64,000 nucleotides of DNA, taken from positions 248,001 to 312,000 of the forward strand of contig NZ_LR215042.1 of assembly GCF_900660695.1 (NCBI RefSeq), in the 5' to 3' direction. Source of the DNA: Mycoplasmopsis meleagridis. Its GTDB lineage: Bacteria; Bacillota_I; Bacilli_A; Mycoplasmatales; Metamycoplasmataceae. This document shows positions 1 to 15,170 of this stretch, piece after piece. The notes under the pieces are model-generated. The model ran no database searches, had not been told where the DNA came from, and saw only the letters and a program-made list of their open reading frames with translations. The position numbers and the translations under genes were made by a program. How positions within the stretch are numbered: the first letter of the stretch is position 1; every line of letters starts with the position of its first letter.

Positions 1-3000
1 TTTACTACGAATCTATTGCAGGATTTGTATTTAATAGCGCAAATATAGCTAAAGAAAAAGAATATTACACTAAACTAGATAATTTGGTCAAAAGCGCTGG
101 TTTCAATGATTCATCAATAACTAATCCTTCTGGATCTGAAATAATTCAAAATAGTCACGAACCAGAAAAAAAGAAAGAAATTGAAAATTTAATTAAACAA
201 ATTCAAGCAAATAAAGTTAAAAATTTACCAGAAGTCTATAAGCAATATTTGACAAATAGATTGACTGAGATGAATAATTCTCTTGATAATGAAAAAACTA
301 ATTATGATTCTTTAATTTTTACTTTGAAAAATATTGATAATAACTTATCAGAAGCTAATATTAACAATTTAAACACTTTGAATGGAGATTTTCAAACAAC
401 GTATAATTTGATCAATTCAAATAATTTGGATCAAAAAGATTATCAAAATATTATTGATCAAATTAATAGCTTGTTTCAATCAGATATTCCTAGTGTCAGT
501 GATATTAAAAATGCCAATAATCAACTTAAAAATATTGTTAATTTGAATATAAGAGATAAAGCTACTATATTGAGCTATATCAATAGAAATAAAAAAACAA
601 TTAATGATTTAATTCAAAATTCTTTTGACAATTCTCTTTATAGTGAATTAAGTTATCTCAAAAGTTTAAATGACAAAATTAATGCTGTTAATAAAGCAAC
701 TTCAATAAAAGATTTATTGTCATTTCAAAGTGAATTAGTTAAGGCCAATAGAGATATTAATAATTACAAAAATATCATCTCCAATTTAAGTGAAATAAAG
801 AAAAATAATGACACTATTAAATCAATTGAAAATTCGATAAATACAAACGAGAAATATAACAGTTTAAGAAGTTTAAATAATCAATTAAAAACATCATTTG
901 AAGAAATTCTTAAATCAAGAGAAATTAAAAAAATTGAAGAATATTTAAATAAACAAAAAGATTTAATCACAAAATATAAATATTTAGCAAGTGGTCAAGA
1001 AGATACAATTAAAACCTATCAATTAACTTTTGTTGATAGCACAAATAAAGAAATTAGTAAAGTTAATGTTGCTGTTTTAGGTTCTAATTCAACTATTAAT
1101 TTAAATAACTATTTTGATTTTTATAATTATGATTTAGCTGATTCAAGCAAAATTAATATGACAATTAGTAAAAATGAGACTATTAAATTGAATCCTAAAT
1201 TTAAATATGCTAATGTTAAATTTGTAGATAAAACAAATAGCAAAGTTCTTTTAGAAACTAAGATTAAAGTTCCTTATAAAGATAATACTTTTAGTGTTAA
1301 AAATTATTTACCACAAAATTATCATTTAAGTATTAATGATTCTTTTACTTACAAAACTGAAACAACAGAAATTCAATTAGACCGCAATTTAATTGATGTA
1401 CATATTGTTTTTAAAGATATTTTAAATAATTCAGTTGATGTAAAAAATATAGTTAAAAAAGTTGATTTTGAAACTAAAACAATCGATATTAGTAATGATA
1501 TTCCTGCTAATTACATTCTGGCATTTAATCAACCAAAAACAGTAAATATAGCCAATAATATTGTTATTTATGTACAAAATGATTTTAAAAACGTCAAAAT
1601 TAAATTTCTTGATAAAAACACTAGAACTACTATAAAAGAAGTTGATTTACAAATCAATAAAAATGGCCAAAATGTTCAACTAGATCAATTTATTAACAAC
1701 ATTCTTTATAGAATAGAAAATGACGAAAATACTAAATTTATTAACCAAGATACGAATATAAATTTAATTTCTAGAACAAACGAAGCAACTGTTAAGTTTA
1801 TTGATAACGTTACCAAACAAGTTATTAGTAGTGTTAATTTACCTTTAGAACCGAACAAAGAAATTAATTTAAATTATTATTTTGACCAAAGCGTCTATGA
1901 ATTAGTAGGTTTAGATAAATCCACAGTTAAATTAACTGGTGATTTAGAAATTAAATTACAACCAAAATTTAAAAATGTTACAATCAAATTTATTGATAAA
2001 AATAATGTTGAAGATATTGATGCTAAAACTGTCAAAATAGCTTACAAAGTTAATAGCATTAACATTGATAGTTATTTACCAGAAAGTTATTCCTTAGTCA
2101 ATGACGATAAACATGATTTTGAAATATCTAATGGTGAAATTAGCGTTTTAGTAAACAAAAGACAAGTTTCAATGGTTATTAATTTTAAAAATGCGAATAA
2201 TCAAACAATTGAAAGTAAAACTATCAAAGTTAATTTTGATCAAAAAAGAGTTGATATAACTAAATATGTTCCTACCAACTATGTTTTAATTAACGAAGCT
2301 GATGCTGTTATTGATGTACAAGATAGTGTCAATATTAATATCAAACAAGTTAAAAAAACTGTTACTTTAACTTTCATTAATGAAAAAACAGGCGCTATTT
2401 TATTTACAAAAAAAATTGAAATATCTCTTAATGGCGAAAATGTTTTATTAGATACTTACTTCGATAAAAGTGAATATCAATTAGCTCAAGATGAAATGAG
2501 AATTCAACAAATTAACGGCGATAAAACAATTGTTCTATTACCATTAACTAAATTATTAAAAGTTAGATTTGTAGATCGAGAAACTTTTACAATTATTGGT
2601 ACAGAGCAAAATGTAAAAATTGATTATAACGCCACAACATACGATTTTAGTAATTCTATTCCTAGCGGATATCATTTAGATGGCAATAAAAAAATTGATA
2701 TAACTAACAAAAATACAGTAAATATCTTAGTGGATAATAATTTGGTTTTAGCTAATTATGAATTTATTGATGAAAAAGGTAATGTAGTTGCTAGAATTAG
2801 TAGAAAAGTTGATTACAATAGTCAAAATATTGATTTAAGAGAATTTTTACCAAAATATTATCAATTATTAGATGGTCAAAAGGCAATAATTCCTTATTCA
2901 AAAAATAATCGTATTTATGTTATTAAAAATAGCAAAATTGTTGTTTTAACTTTCAAAAATAAAGAAACAGGACAAATTGTTCTTAAAAAAATAGTTGGTA

Positions 3001-5993
3001 TTAACAATAAAGGCCAAAGATTAGATATAACCTCTATTTTTGATGAAAATGATTATTTTATAGATTTAAAAGATAAAAATAACTATTTTGTAAATAGCGA
3101 TAGTGTAATTAATGTAGTAAATAAATATAAATTTATTACTATCAATTTCGTTGATTCTTCTGCAAATAACAGTTTAGTAGAAAGAAAAATTGTTAAAGTT
3201 TTAAGAGAAAATAACAGTGTCAATGTAAGTGAATTTATTCCTAAAGGTTATATTTATAGTGAAAAAAATACTTACGAGCTTAATTCAAAGGAATTAACTG
3301 TTCCAATTAAAGCTGATAAATTATCTGTTACTTTTAAATTTATTAATAAAGCAAATAGTGAAATTATTTCTACGATAACTAAAGAAATAGACAAAGATCA
3401 AAGCAAATATAATGTTAGTGCTTTAATTCCTTCAAACTATACTTTAGCTGAAGGACAAGAAAATAGTGTCAATGTTTCTAATGAAATTAATATTTATTTA
3501 CAAAAAGCCTCTAATAAAGTAATTATTAATTTTGTTGATGAAAATAATAAAGCTATCAATAAAGCAGAAATAAGCACAAATAGCCAAAAACCCCTTATTG
3601 ATTTAACGCAATATTTTGATACAAAAATTTATCAACTTTTAGATAGTTCTCCTTATGTCGTAGTTGAAAAAGAACAGACTATAAAACTTAAGAAAGTTAA
3701 TAAAAAAGTTAATCTTAAATTCGTTGAAAATAATGTTCTTATCAAACAAAAAGAAATTATTGTTCCTCTTGTTAATAATTCTGTTAACATAAGCCCTTAT
3801 TTACCTGATAATTATCATGAAATAAATTCTAATAACATTGTTAAATATAATGGCGAAGATGAATTAACAATCAATATTAAAAATAATTACAAACATGTTA
3901 TTCTTAATTTCAAAGTTAAAAATGATATTGTCGCTACAAAAGAATTAGAAATAGGTTATGAACAAACTAAATTAAATGTTAATTCATATTTACCTGAAGA
4001 TTATGCTTTGGCTAATGATCAATTATCGTTGATAAATATCAAAGATTCTAATGATATAAATGTTGTTAGAAAAAATAAAACAATAACTATCACTTTTATA
4101 AATAGGGATAGTAATACGATAATTTTAACAAGAGAAATCAATATTAACAAAGATGGTCAAACAATCAATTTATTAGATTATTTTGACAATTTAATCTATC
4201 AATTAGCTGATAAGAGTCAAAAAGAAATTTTTGTTAATAATAATTTAACTATTTCGTTAGTTTCAAGTTTTAAAGATATAAAAATCAAATTTATTAATGA
4301 AAAAGATTTCTCTGTTATTAATGAAAAAACTATTAAAGTTTTAGCTTCAACTCTCACTTATGTTCCTACTAATTTAGTACCAGAAAATTATCATTTAGTC
4401 GATAATAATACTTATCAAATTAATAACGATACTTTAAATATCTTGGTTGCTAAAAATCAAAAATCTTTTGAAATTGATTATAAAAATAGTGAACAAACAA
4501 CTATTAAAACAGCAGTATATAACATAGATTATGATGCTGAAAAAATTAATCTTAATGATTTTTTACCACGTAATTTTGTTCTTTTGCCTTCACAAGCACA
4601 AAGTGTAGATTTTGCCAATAAAATAGTTGTTTTAGTAAAAGTTGAAGAAAAAACAGCAAATTTAAATTTTGTTAATTCTATAACAAACGAAGTTATCAAA
4701 AATGTGTCAATAACAATTAGTAAATTTGGTCAAGAAATAGATTTAAGTAACTATTATGATACTGTTAATTACGAATTAGAAAATGGCACTAATAATATGT
4801 TTATTCGCGATGATGCAAGTATTTCTTTAGTTCCTAGATTCAAAAATATTCAAATTAATTTTCTAGATAATTCAACTTCTAAGGTAATTAATTCTGTAAA
4901 TATACAAGTGCCTTTTAAATATCAAACATATCGTCTTAATAATGAAATACCTAGTGGGTATTCTTTAGTGAATGGTTATTCTCTTACTCTAGATAATAAT
5001 ATTTCTAAAGATTTTAATGTTCTAGTTGCTAAAAACAACCGTAATATTAATGCTAAATTAGTGGATAAAAATAATAATGTAATCGTGCAAAGAACACTTG
5101 TTGTAGGCTCTAAGGTAACAAATGTTAATTTAGATAAATTATTGCCTGCAAATTATCATTTTGTTGATACTAATATAGCTAATATTAAAGATAATTCAGC
5201 AAAATTAACAATAGAAATTAATGATAGAAATAAAAAACTTATCACCTTAAATTACGTATACAACAACAATTTGATTAATTCTATCAAGAGACAAGTAGAA
5301 GCAAATCAAACAACTATTGATGTAAATAGTTGAATTCCTCAAGGCTATAAATTGATAGAAAAGAATAACTTTTTTGCAATAAAAGATATTATTAATGTAC
5401 AAATTCTTCCTTTAGAAGAATTATTACCAGGCGAAACAAATACTTCTATAAAAACTATTACTCTTAAGTTTGTCAATGCAAATGATAATAGTGTAATAAA
5501 AGAAGAAAAAATTGATGTAGATAAAACAAATGGTAAAGAAATTAATTTAACAAGTTATTTTGATCAATCATTCTATAAATTAGGCGAAAATGAAAATAAT
5601 TTAGTTACTGTTAAAGATAATTTAGAAGTTAGATTAATTTATATAGGTAAAAATTTAACGATCATGTTTGTTGATCCTCAAGGAATAAAGATAGAAAAAG
5701 AAATTAAAGTAAATAATAGTGAAAAAGAAATATCTATTAAAAAGTTAGAATCCTTGTTGCCAGAAAATCTTAAATTAGTAAAAAATGAACCAGTCCAACT
5801 TAATCAAGCAACAAAAGATAATACAATTTCTATCCCAGTAATAAATAAAAACTACAATCAACAACCTGTTAAAGAAGAAGAAATAAGTTCTGATAATAAT
5901 CTTGGACTTAAAATTGGTTTACCAATTGGTCTTGTTTCTCTAGCAGCTCTTGGTCTTGCTATTTTTATCTTAATGAAGAAAAAGAAAAAGTAA
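1..5993 (+). CDS. Giant repeat surface protein, C-terminally membrane-anchored (5' end cut by window)
   Basis: The reading frame is open from position 3 to TAA 5991-5993 (1996 residues visible) and includes one TGA Trp codon at 5331. No start codon is reliable; the TTG at 84 lies inside the open frame, so the gene begins before the window. The first ~330 visible residues are Lys/Asn-rich and helical, probably coiled coil. From about nt 1010 to 5850 come tandem beta-rich modules of roughly 64 residues with motifs such as 'FVDxxT', 'YFDxxxYxL' and 'PxxYxL', resembling MucBP/beta-grasp adhesin repeats (inference from pattern). The C-terminus is one hydrophobic segment (IGLPIGLVSLAALGLAIFIL) followed by Lys residues, which should anchor it in the membrane with the repeats outside. 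No catalytic motif is visible. It is most likely an adhesin or surface shield. Confidence 0.85.
1010..5850 (+). repeat. Tandem ~64-residue beta modules grouped in triplets
   Basis: The 'YFD'-type module recurs at about nt 1104, 1876, 2460, 3040, 3612, 4177, 4750 and 5556. Five consecutive intervals are 565-585 nt (about 192 residues, i.e. three modules of ~64). Between these come a 'PxxYHL/PSGY' module and a 'LPxNYxL' module, so the unit looks like C-A-B. The first interval (1104 to 1876) holds an extra diverged C module at about 1685, and the last (4750 to 5556) an extra B-like module. Copies are diverged in DNA, so this is an old protein-level duplication rather than a fresh satellite. Confidence 0.75.
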
Positions 5994-6014
5994 ATTATCG
6001 TTTTTAAAATTTAG

Positions 6015-6020
6015 TATAAT
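6015..6020 (+). promoter_or_regulatory. -10 box of tRNA-Ser gene
   Basis: A perfect TATAAT lies 12 nt before the first base of the tRNA, as expected for a short-leader tRNA promoter. No convincing -35 box is visible, which is common in mycoplasmas. Confidence 0.6.
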
Positions 6021-6021
6021 T

Positions 6022-6132
6022 AAAAAACTGTTGGAACAGTACTCAAGTCGGTCGAAGAGGCGGTCCTGCTAAGACTGTAGGGGAGGCAACTCCCGCGGAG
6101 GTTCGAATCCTCTCTGTTCCGCCAGTTTTTTT
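6022..6132 (+). terminator. T-run terminator of tRNA-Ser with extended flanking inverted repeat
   Basis: AAAAAACTG (6022-6030) before the tRNA is the inverse complement of CAGTTTTTTT (6123-6132) after it, which lengthens the acceptor stem of the precursor. The T7 run at 6126-6132 can act as the terminator. Confidence 0.5.
6033..6124 (+). tRNA. tRNA-Ser (anticodon GCU)
   Basis: The acceptor arm GGAACAG pairs with CTGTTCC (6114-6120), followed by G and an encoded CCA at 6122-6124. The anticodon stem CGGTC/GACTG encloses the loop CTGCTAA with anticodon GCT at 6068-6070, reading AGC/AGU. The long variable arm (GGGAGGCAACTCCC region) is the class II feature of tRNA-Ser, and the T-loop GTTCGAATC is canonical. 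It sits between the surface protein and the ATPase as a single gene. Confidence 0.96.
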
Positions 6133-6189
6133 ATATCTTTAGATTCATTAAATTATAATTTTTAATGTTATGAACTGAAAGGAGACAAA

Positions 6190-8913
<2,724 letters not shown>

Positions 8914-8915
8914 GT

Positions 8916-9617
8916 ATGAAAAAAATTATTATTGACAATTTAATTTTCGAACTATATCCAAATTTAAATATTGCTACATTAGTTGTTAAAAATTTAAACG
9001 CTAGCAACAAGGATAAAAATTATTTTTTAAATCTACTTGATGATGCTTTAAAATATGTACCAAAACATTTACCGGAAGAACAATTAAGTGAAAATAAAGT
9101 AATAAAAAAATGAAGAGAAGCATATAAAAAATTTCCAAATGAAAAGGGTAATAAATCTTCTGTTGAAAATTTATTAAAAAGAGCTAAAAACCAAAATAAA
9201 TTACCTTCAATTTCTCCTTTAGTTGACGTATATAACTATATTTCAGTTAAATATGGTGTTCCTTGTGGAGGCGAAGATTTAGAAACTATTGAAGGCGATA
9301 TTCATTTTACTTTTGCAAAAGGAAATGAAAATTTTGTTACATATGGTTCAAATGTAAATGAACCTCCTAAAGCGGGTGAAGTAGTTTATAAAGATAATGC
9401 AGGCATAATTTGTCGTTCTTTCAATTGAAGAGAATCAGTTAGAACAATGCTAAGAGAAAATAGTAAAAATATCGTGTTTTTTATTGAAGAAGTTGATGAA
9501 AATTATACTGATGTTAACTTAGCAATTAAAGAATTACAAAATTTAATTCAAGAGGTTTTTAATACAGAAAGTTCGATTTATATACTTAATAAAGAACACA
9601 ACATTATTGAAATTTAA
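8916..9617 (+). CDS. B3/4 domain protein (PheRS beta editing-domain homologue)
   Basis: 233 residues, starting 2 nt downstream of the ATPase stop. The sequence carries the B3/4 fold signature of stand-alone tRNA-binding/editing-like proteins: 'WREAYKKFPNEKGNKSS', then 'SPLVDVYNYISVKYGVPCGG', an 'AGEVVYKDNAGIICRSFNWR' strand and a C-terminal helix. Relatives are annotated as B3/4 domain or phenylalanine-tRNA-ligase-like proteins of unknown substrate; a role in clearing mischarged tRNA is plausible but unproven. A hairpin terminator follows 4 nt after the stop. Confidence 0.8.
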
Positions 9618-9620
9618 ATA

Positions 9621-9645
9621 AAATGGCTTTAGAGTCATTTTTTAT
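9621..9645 (+). terminator. Rho-independent terminator after B3/4 gene
   Basis: Stem ATGGCT/AGTCAT (one G-U pair) with a short loop followed by TTTTTT. Confidence 0.7.
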
Positions 9646-9720
9646 TCTTCCTATAGCAGAAAAATAATTATTTTTCATTATAATCTAATTCTTCTATGAT
9701 TATGTTTAGTCATTCTTTTT

Positions 9721-9726
9721 TATAAT
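9721..9726 (+). promoter_or_regulatory. -10 box of the hsd locus
   Basis: TATAAT lies 31 nt upstream of the hsdR ATG (9757) in an AT-rich gap. No clear -35 box is visible. Confidence 0.5.
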
Positions 9727-9756
9727 TAAATAAGCAAAAATAAACATGAGGTTTAA

Positions 9757-12700
9757 ATGAGTGATTATAAAACAATAATTTCGCGTGAATTTGGAACTGT
9801 AGTTGCGGATATAAAAAAATTGGCTAATAAAAAAAGAGAAAGTTGATATCAATCTGAACAAAAATTAGAAGAAAGTTTTATTGAAATTTTAAAAAATCAA
9901 AATTACGAATATTTAGAAATTCATGACAATAAAACTTTAGTAAAAAATTTACGTAAACAAATTGAAAGATTGAATAATTATAAGTTTCAAAGTGATAATG
10001 AATAGAATAATTTTTATAAACAAATTATTGGTGATAATAAAGGCATTGAAGATAAAACAGAAATTATTCAAAGAATACGTATTTTTAATGTACAACTAGA
10101 TAATGGAACTACAAAGAATATTAAAGTCATTGAAGCAGATAAAATTCATGATAATCACTTACAAGTTATTAACCAGTATGAAGCTAATAATGGTAATCAA
10201 AAAAATCGCTATGATGTAACTATTTTGGTTAATGGTTTACCTTTAGTTCACATTGAACTAAAAAGAAGAGGTATTCCAATAAAGGAAGCTTTTAATCAAA
10301 TCAAAAGATATCAAAAAGATAGTTTTTGAAGTGATGATGGGCTTTTTGAATTTGTGCAAATTTTTGTCATTTCTAATGGAACTGAAACTAAATATTATTC
10401 TAATACAACGCGCAAGGCTGCTCTTAGTAAGAAAAATACTTCAAATAGACAAAACGCCAGATATATTAGAAAAAATATTCAATCTTTCGAATTTACTTCA
10501 TATTGAAGTGACGAAAAGAATAATAAAATTCTTGACTTAATGGATTTTGCTAGAACTTTTTTTGTTAAGAAAACAATTTTGAACATTTTGACTAAATACT
10601 GTGTTTTTGATACTAATAAAATGCTCATTGTAATGCGTCCTTATCAAATTACTGCAACTGAAAAAATTCTCTCTAAAATAGCTATTTCTAAATATGAAAA
10701 AACTGAAGGAACTAATAAAAGTGGTGGTTATATTTGACACACAACTGGAAGCGGTAAAACTTTAACTTCTTTTAAAACTGCTGAATTAGCACAAAAAATT
10801 AAAGAAGTAGAGAAAGTAATTTTTGTTGTTGATCGAAGAGATTTGGATTATCAAACCATTAACGAATATAAGCGTTTTGCTAGTGAATTTGCTGCTGGAG
10901 TAAAAAATACTAAGGAATTAGCTTTATTATTAGATTCAAATACTTTTGAATCAAAAGCAAATAAAGTATATGTAGTAACTATTCAAAAACTTTCTAACTT
11001 TATTAAAGATTTTAAAAAACATTCAATTTACAATAAAAAAGTTGTTTTTATTTTTGACGAATGCCATCGTTCACAATTTGGACAAATGCATAAGATAATT
11101 ACAAAAACTTTTAGAAAATATTACCTTTTTGGTTTTACTGGTACACCTATTTTTGAAAGTAATTCTAATTATAAAAATGGTGCATATTTTTTAACTACGG
11201 AAACACTTTTTGGTGAAAAATTACATACTTACACAATTGTTGACGCTATTGATGATGGGAATGTTTTACCTTTTAGAATTGATTATATTGATACAGTAAA
11301 AGCTAAAAGTGAAATTAATGATAAGCAAGTCAATAATATTAATACTGATGAAGTGCTTATTCATCCAAAAAGAATTGAAAATATTGTTAGCTATATTTTG
11401 GAACATTATGATCAAAAAACAAAAACCAAAGAAAGCTATCATTTTAATAAATTACTAAACACAGATGAAATAGTAAAAAACAAGCAAGTTAAAGAAATTA
11501 AAAAATTTACTGAATTAAGAGGATTCAATTCTATTTTTGCAGTTGCAAATATAGACTTTGCTAGAGCATACTATAATGAATTGAGAAAACAAAATTTTGA
11601 AAAAGCTAAAAATTTAAAAATATCAACTATTTTTACCTATTCTTTGAATAAAGAACAAATCGATGAATTTGGTGAATTAGACGATGAAGATTTTGAAAAT
11701 ATTCAAAAAATTGAAGGAAATGATAGAGATTTTTTACAAGCTGTTATGAACGACTATAATAACATGTTTAATACCACTTTTAATTTAAAAGATAGCGAAT
11801 CATTTCAAAATTTTTATAAAGATGTTTCTCTTAGAATGAAAAATAGAGAAATAGATATTTTAATTGTCGTTAATATGTTTTTAACTGGTTTTGATTCTAC
11901 AACTTTAAATACTTTGTGATTAGATAAACCTCTTCGCCAACATGGTTTAGTTCAAGCTTTTTCAAGAACAAATAGAATTTTAAATTCGATTAAAACATTT
12001 GGTAATATTGTTACTTTTAGAGATATTGCTAATGAAACTGATCAAGCAATTGCTTTGTTTGGTAATAAAGATGCTAAAAATATTGTTCTTCTTAAATCAT
12101 ATAATGAATATATTAATGGCTATAAGGATAATAAAAATAAAGTTAAAGGTTATCAAGAATTAACAAGTGAATTGAAAACTAATTTTCCAATTGAAAAAAT
12201 AGAAGTAGATAAACTTCTTATTACTAACGAAAAGAAAAAAGAATTTATTACGCTTTTTGGCAAAATTTTAAGATTAAAAAATATATTGACTTCTTTTGAT
12301 AATTTTGAAAATGATTCAGACAATTTTTTAGACAAAAGAGCTATTCAAGATTACGAATCAATTTATTTAAACTTAGAAGAAAAAAATAGACAAAATAAAG
12401 ATGAAAAAGAAAGTATCATCGAAGATGTTGTTTTTGAAATTGAATTAGTTAGACAAGACGAAATTAATGTAGACTATATTTTGAAACTTATTTCTAAAGG
12501 TATCATTGAGAAAAAAACAACTATTGATATTAAAAATTCGCTTAGATCAGGAATTGATTCAAGCCCTAGTTTAAGAAACAAAAAGGATTTAATTTTTAAA
12601 TTTATCGACAGAATTAATACTCAACAAAGCGAAATTAAAAATAAGGAAGCTTTTGAAGATAAAGTTAATAAAGAATGAGAAAAACATGCTTTGAAAGAGT

Positions 12701-12957
12701 ATGAAAAAGAAACAAATAAGGCTATAAAAGAGCTTGATTTGAATAAAGAAGAAACTTTTGATTATATGAGAAATTCTTTCGAAAATGGTGAAATGCAATT
12801 TGAAGGAAGACAACTAGGAAAAACAATTAGAGAAAAATATCTTTCAATAGATAAGAATAATTCTAAAAAAATTACAAGAAGAGCAAAACGAATTAAAGTT
12901 TTTGAAGTTTTAAAGAAAATTTTTGATAAATTTTTAGGTTTAATTAAACCAAAATAA
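9757..12957 (+). pseudogene. hsdR: Type I restriction endonuclease subunit R, interrupted by an in-frame TAG
   Basis: From ATG 9757 the same frame runs to TAA 12955-12957 (1066 codons) with several UGA Trp codons but exactly one true stop, TAG at 10003-10005 (codon 83). I read every codon from 10006 to 10842 and found no other stop or frameshift. After the TAG come the nuclease core (D153...E167-L-K169), Walker A (TGSGKT, about 330-335), DECH (434-437), the helicase TGTP motif and the C-terminal assembly region. HsdR is the ATP-driven translocase and nuclease of type I enzymes. The first in-frame ATG after the stop is 10540, beyond the nuclease motif, so restart there would give a translocase fragment without cleavage. 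Restriction is therefore probably off unless the TAG is suppressed or reverted. hsdM follows 33 nt later. Confidence 0.88.
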
Positions 12958-12990
12958 TTTGATCAAGAGGAATTGACGAGGAAGTATATC

Positions 12991-14544
12991 ATGGATAATA
13001 AGAAAGAATTAGAGAGAGAAAACTTACATAAAACAATATGATCCATAGCCGATAAACTTAGAGGTAGTGTTGATGGCTGAGATTTTAAAAATTATGTTTT
13101 AGGCGGTATGTTTTATCGTTTTCTTTCAGAAAAAATAACTAAAGAAATAAATAAAGAACAAGGCGAAGGTTTTAATTATGCTGAATATCAAGATGAAATT
13201 GATCCAGAAGATATTGAATCAATTATTGATGATCAAGGTTATTTTATAAAGCCACAAGATTTGTTTATTAATGTTGCTAAAAACGCGCCTAATGATGTCA
13301 ATTTGAATGAAACTTTAGAAAGAATTTTTAAATCAATAGAAGATTCTGCTAAAGGAAGAGATAGTGAAGATGATTTCAAAGGTCTTTTTCAAGACTTTGA
13401 TGTTAATAATAATAAATTAGGCGATACTGTAATTAAAAGAAATCAAATTTTAACTCATTTACTGCAAGGCATTGAGAGTATGCAACTAGGCAATTTCAAA
13501 GATAATACAATAGATCTTTTTGGTGATGCTTACGAATTTTTAATGGGAATGTATGCTTCAAATGCTGGTAAAAGTGGTGGAGAATATTTCACGCCTCAAG
13601 AAGTAAGTAAACTTTTAATAAAATTAGCGATTAACAACAGAAAAAACGTTAGAAAAATTTATGATATGTGTGCTGGTTCGGGATCACTTCTTTTACAAGG
13701 AGTAAAAGTTCTTGGAGAAAATAATATTAAAGTTGGTATTTATGGACAAGAAAAAAATGTTACCACTTTTAACTTATGTCGTATTAACATGTTTTTACAT
13801 GATATTCCTTTCAATAAATTCAAAATTTATTGTGATGATACTTTAATGAATCCTCAAGGCGAAGAATATGCTCCTTTTGATGTTATAGTTTCTAATCCGC
13901 CTTACTCAGTTCCATGAAATGATACAAATGATAAAACTTTGATTAATGATCCGCGTTATTCTGCGCCTGGAGTTTTAGCCCCTAGATCAAAGGCAGATTG
14001 AGCTTTTGTCTTGCACGCTTTATATAATTTATCAGAAGATGGAACAGCTGCTATAGTTTGTTTTCCAGGAATAATGTATAGAAGTGGAGCAGAGCAACAA
14101 ATTCGTAAATATTTAATAGAAAATAATTTTGTTGAAGCTGTAATCCAGCTTCCTGATAATTTGTTTTTTGGTACAGATATATCAACATGCATTTTAGTAC
14201 TTAAGAGAAATAGAATTAATTCAGACGTTGTTTTTATTGATGCTTCTAATTATTTTGTAAAAGTAACAAAGAAAAATAAATTAACCGAGCAAAATATAAA
14301 TGACATTTTAGATTTATATAATAAAAGAGAAAATCTTAAAAATGTAGTAAAAATTGCTTCTCGTCAACAAATAGAGGAAAATAACTATAATCTTTCAGTT
14401 AATTCTTATGTTGAAAAAGAAAACAATAAAGAAGTTATAGATATTAAATTATTGAATCAAGAAATTAAAGAAATTGTTTCTCGTCAAGAAATTCTTCGAA
14501 GAGAAATTGACAAAATAATTACTCTACTTGAAGAGGAAAAGTAA
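12991..14544 (+). CDS. hsdM: Type I restriction-modification DNA methyltransferase subunit M
   Basis: 517 residues, uninterrupted. The N-terminal helical HsdM domain ('WSIADKLRGSVDGWDFKNYV') is followed by the SAM-binding motif DMCAGSGS (225-232) and the N6-adenine catalytic motif NPPY (302-305). It methylates adenine as part of an M2S complex. Its TAA shares one base with the ATG of the first hsdS (TAATG), so the two are translationally coupled. With hsdR broken, M plus S could still act as a stand-alone methyltransferase. Confidence 0.96.
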
Positions 14545-15170
14545 TGAAAATTTTTGAAGAGTTGCTTTCGAAAGAAGATAATAAGTTTTTTATTAGAAAA
14601 AAACTATATGAAGTAACTATTTGAGATAAAACTTTTAACGATTTAGCAAAAGAAAAGCAGCTCAAAAACAAGCAAAAATATAAATATTTATATGCTTCAG
14701 AAATTGAAAAAATTAAAGAAGAAAATGGTGATATAAAAATTCTAACTACTTATGAATCGAATTATTTTGTTTCTTCAAAAAAGTGAAAAGGTGAATTTTA
14801 TGATGAAGAAATAATTGCTATTCCTGGGGGAGGCAATTTAACAATTCAATATCATAAAGGTAAATTTATAACAAGCGATAATAGAATTTGCAAATCATTT
14901 GATACAAAGATTTTAAATACTAAATATTTGTATTATTTTTTTCATTTCATTAAAGAAAAAATATCTAATTTTTATCGTGGAAGCGCTATCAAACATCCTT
15001 ATATGGCTGGAATATTAAATTTAGAGATAATAATCCCTCCTTTATCTCTTCAGGAAAAAATTGTTGAAATTTTAGATAAATTTAATAATTATTTGATTAA
15101 TGTTAAAAATGAATTAAATGCTAGAAATAAGCAATATATATTATCGTGATGGTATTTTTGATACTTTTAA
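14544..15170 (+). CDS. hsdS: Type I specificity subunit, half-size (target-recognition domain A)
   Basis: 208 residues. It has one target-recognition domain (about 1-160) followed by the conserved HsdS spacer helix 'LSLQEKIVEILDKF' and 'NELNARNKQY'. The conserved arm then leaves frame: after 'NKQY' this frame reads ILSWWYFWYF and stops at TAA 15168-15170. The usual continuation ('YYRDGIF') is in the +1 frame of the next gene. A normal HsdS has two recognition domains and about 400 residues, so this is half a subunit. Half-size HsdS proteins are known to dimerise and give palindromic target specificity in other systems, so it may be functional. It overlaps the next hsdS by 53 nt. Confidence 0.8.

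Noticed and set aside
5331-5333. TGA splitting the giant surface protein into two ORFs
   Set aside because: UGA is Trp in this organism; the frame and repeat pattern continue unbroken across it. The same applies to the TGA breaks in most other genes.
1010-5850. CRISPR array or DNA satellite
   Set aside because: The repeats are protein-level, diverged in DNA and inside an open frame; no short identical repeats with spacers occur anywhere in the window.
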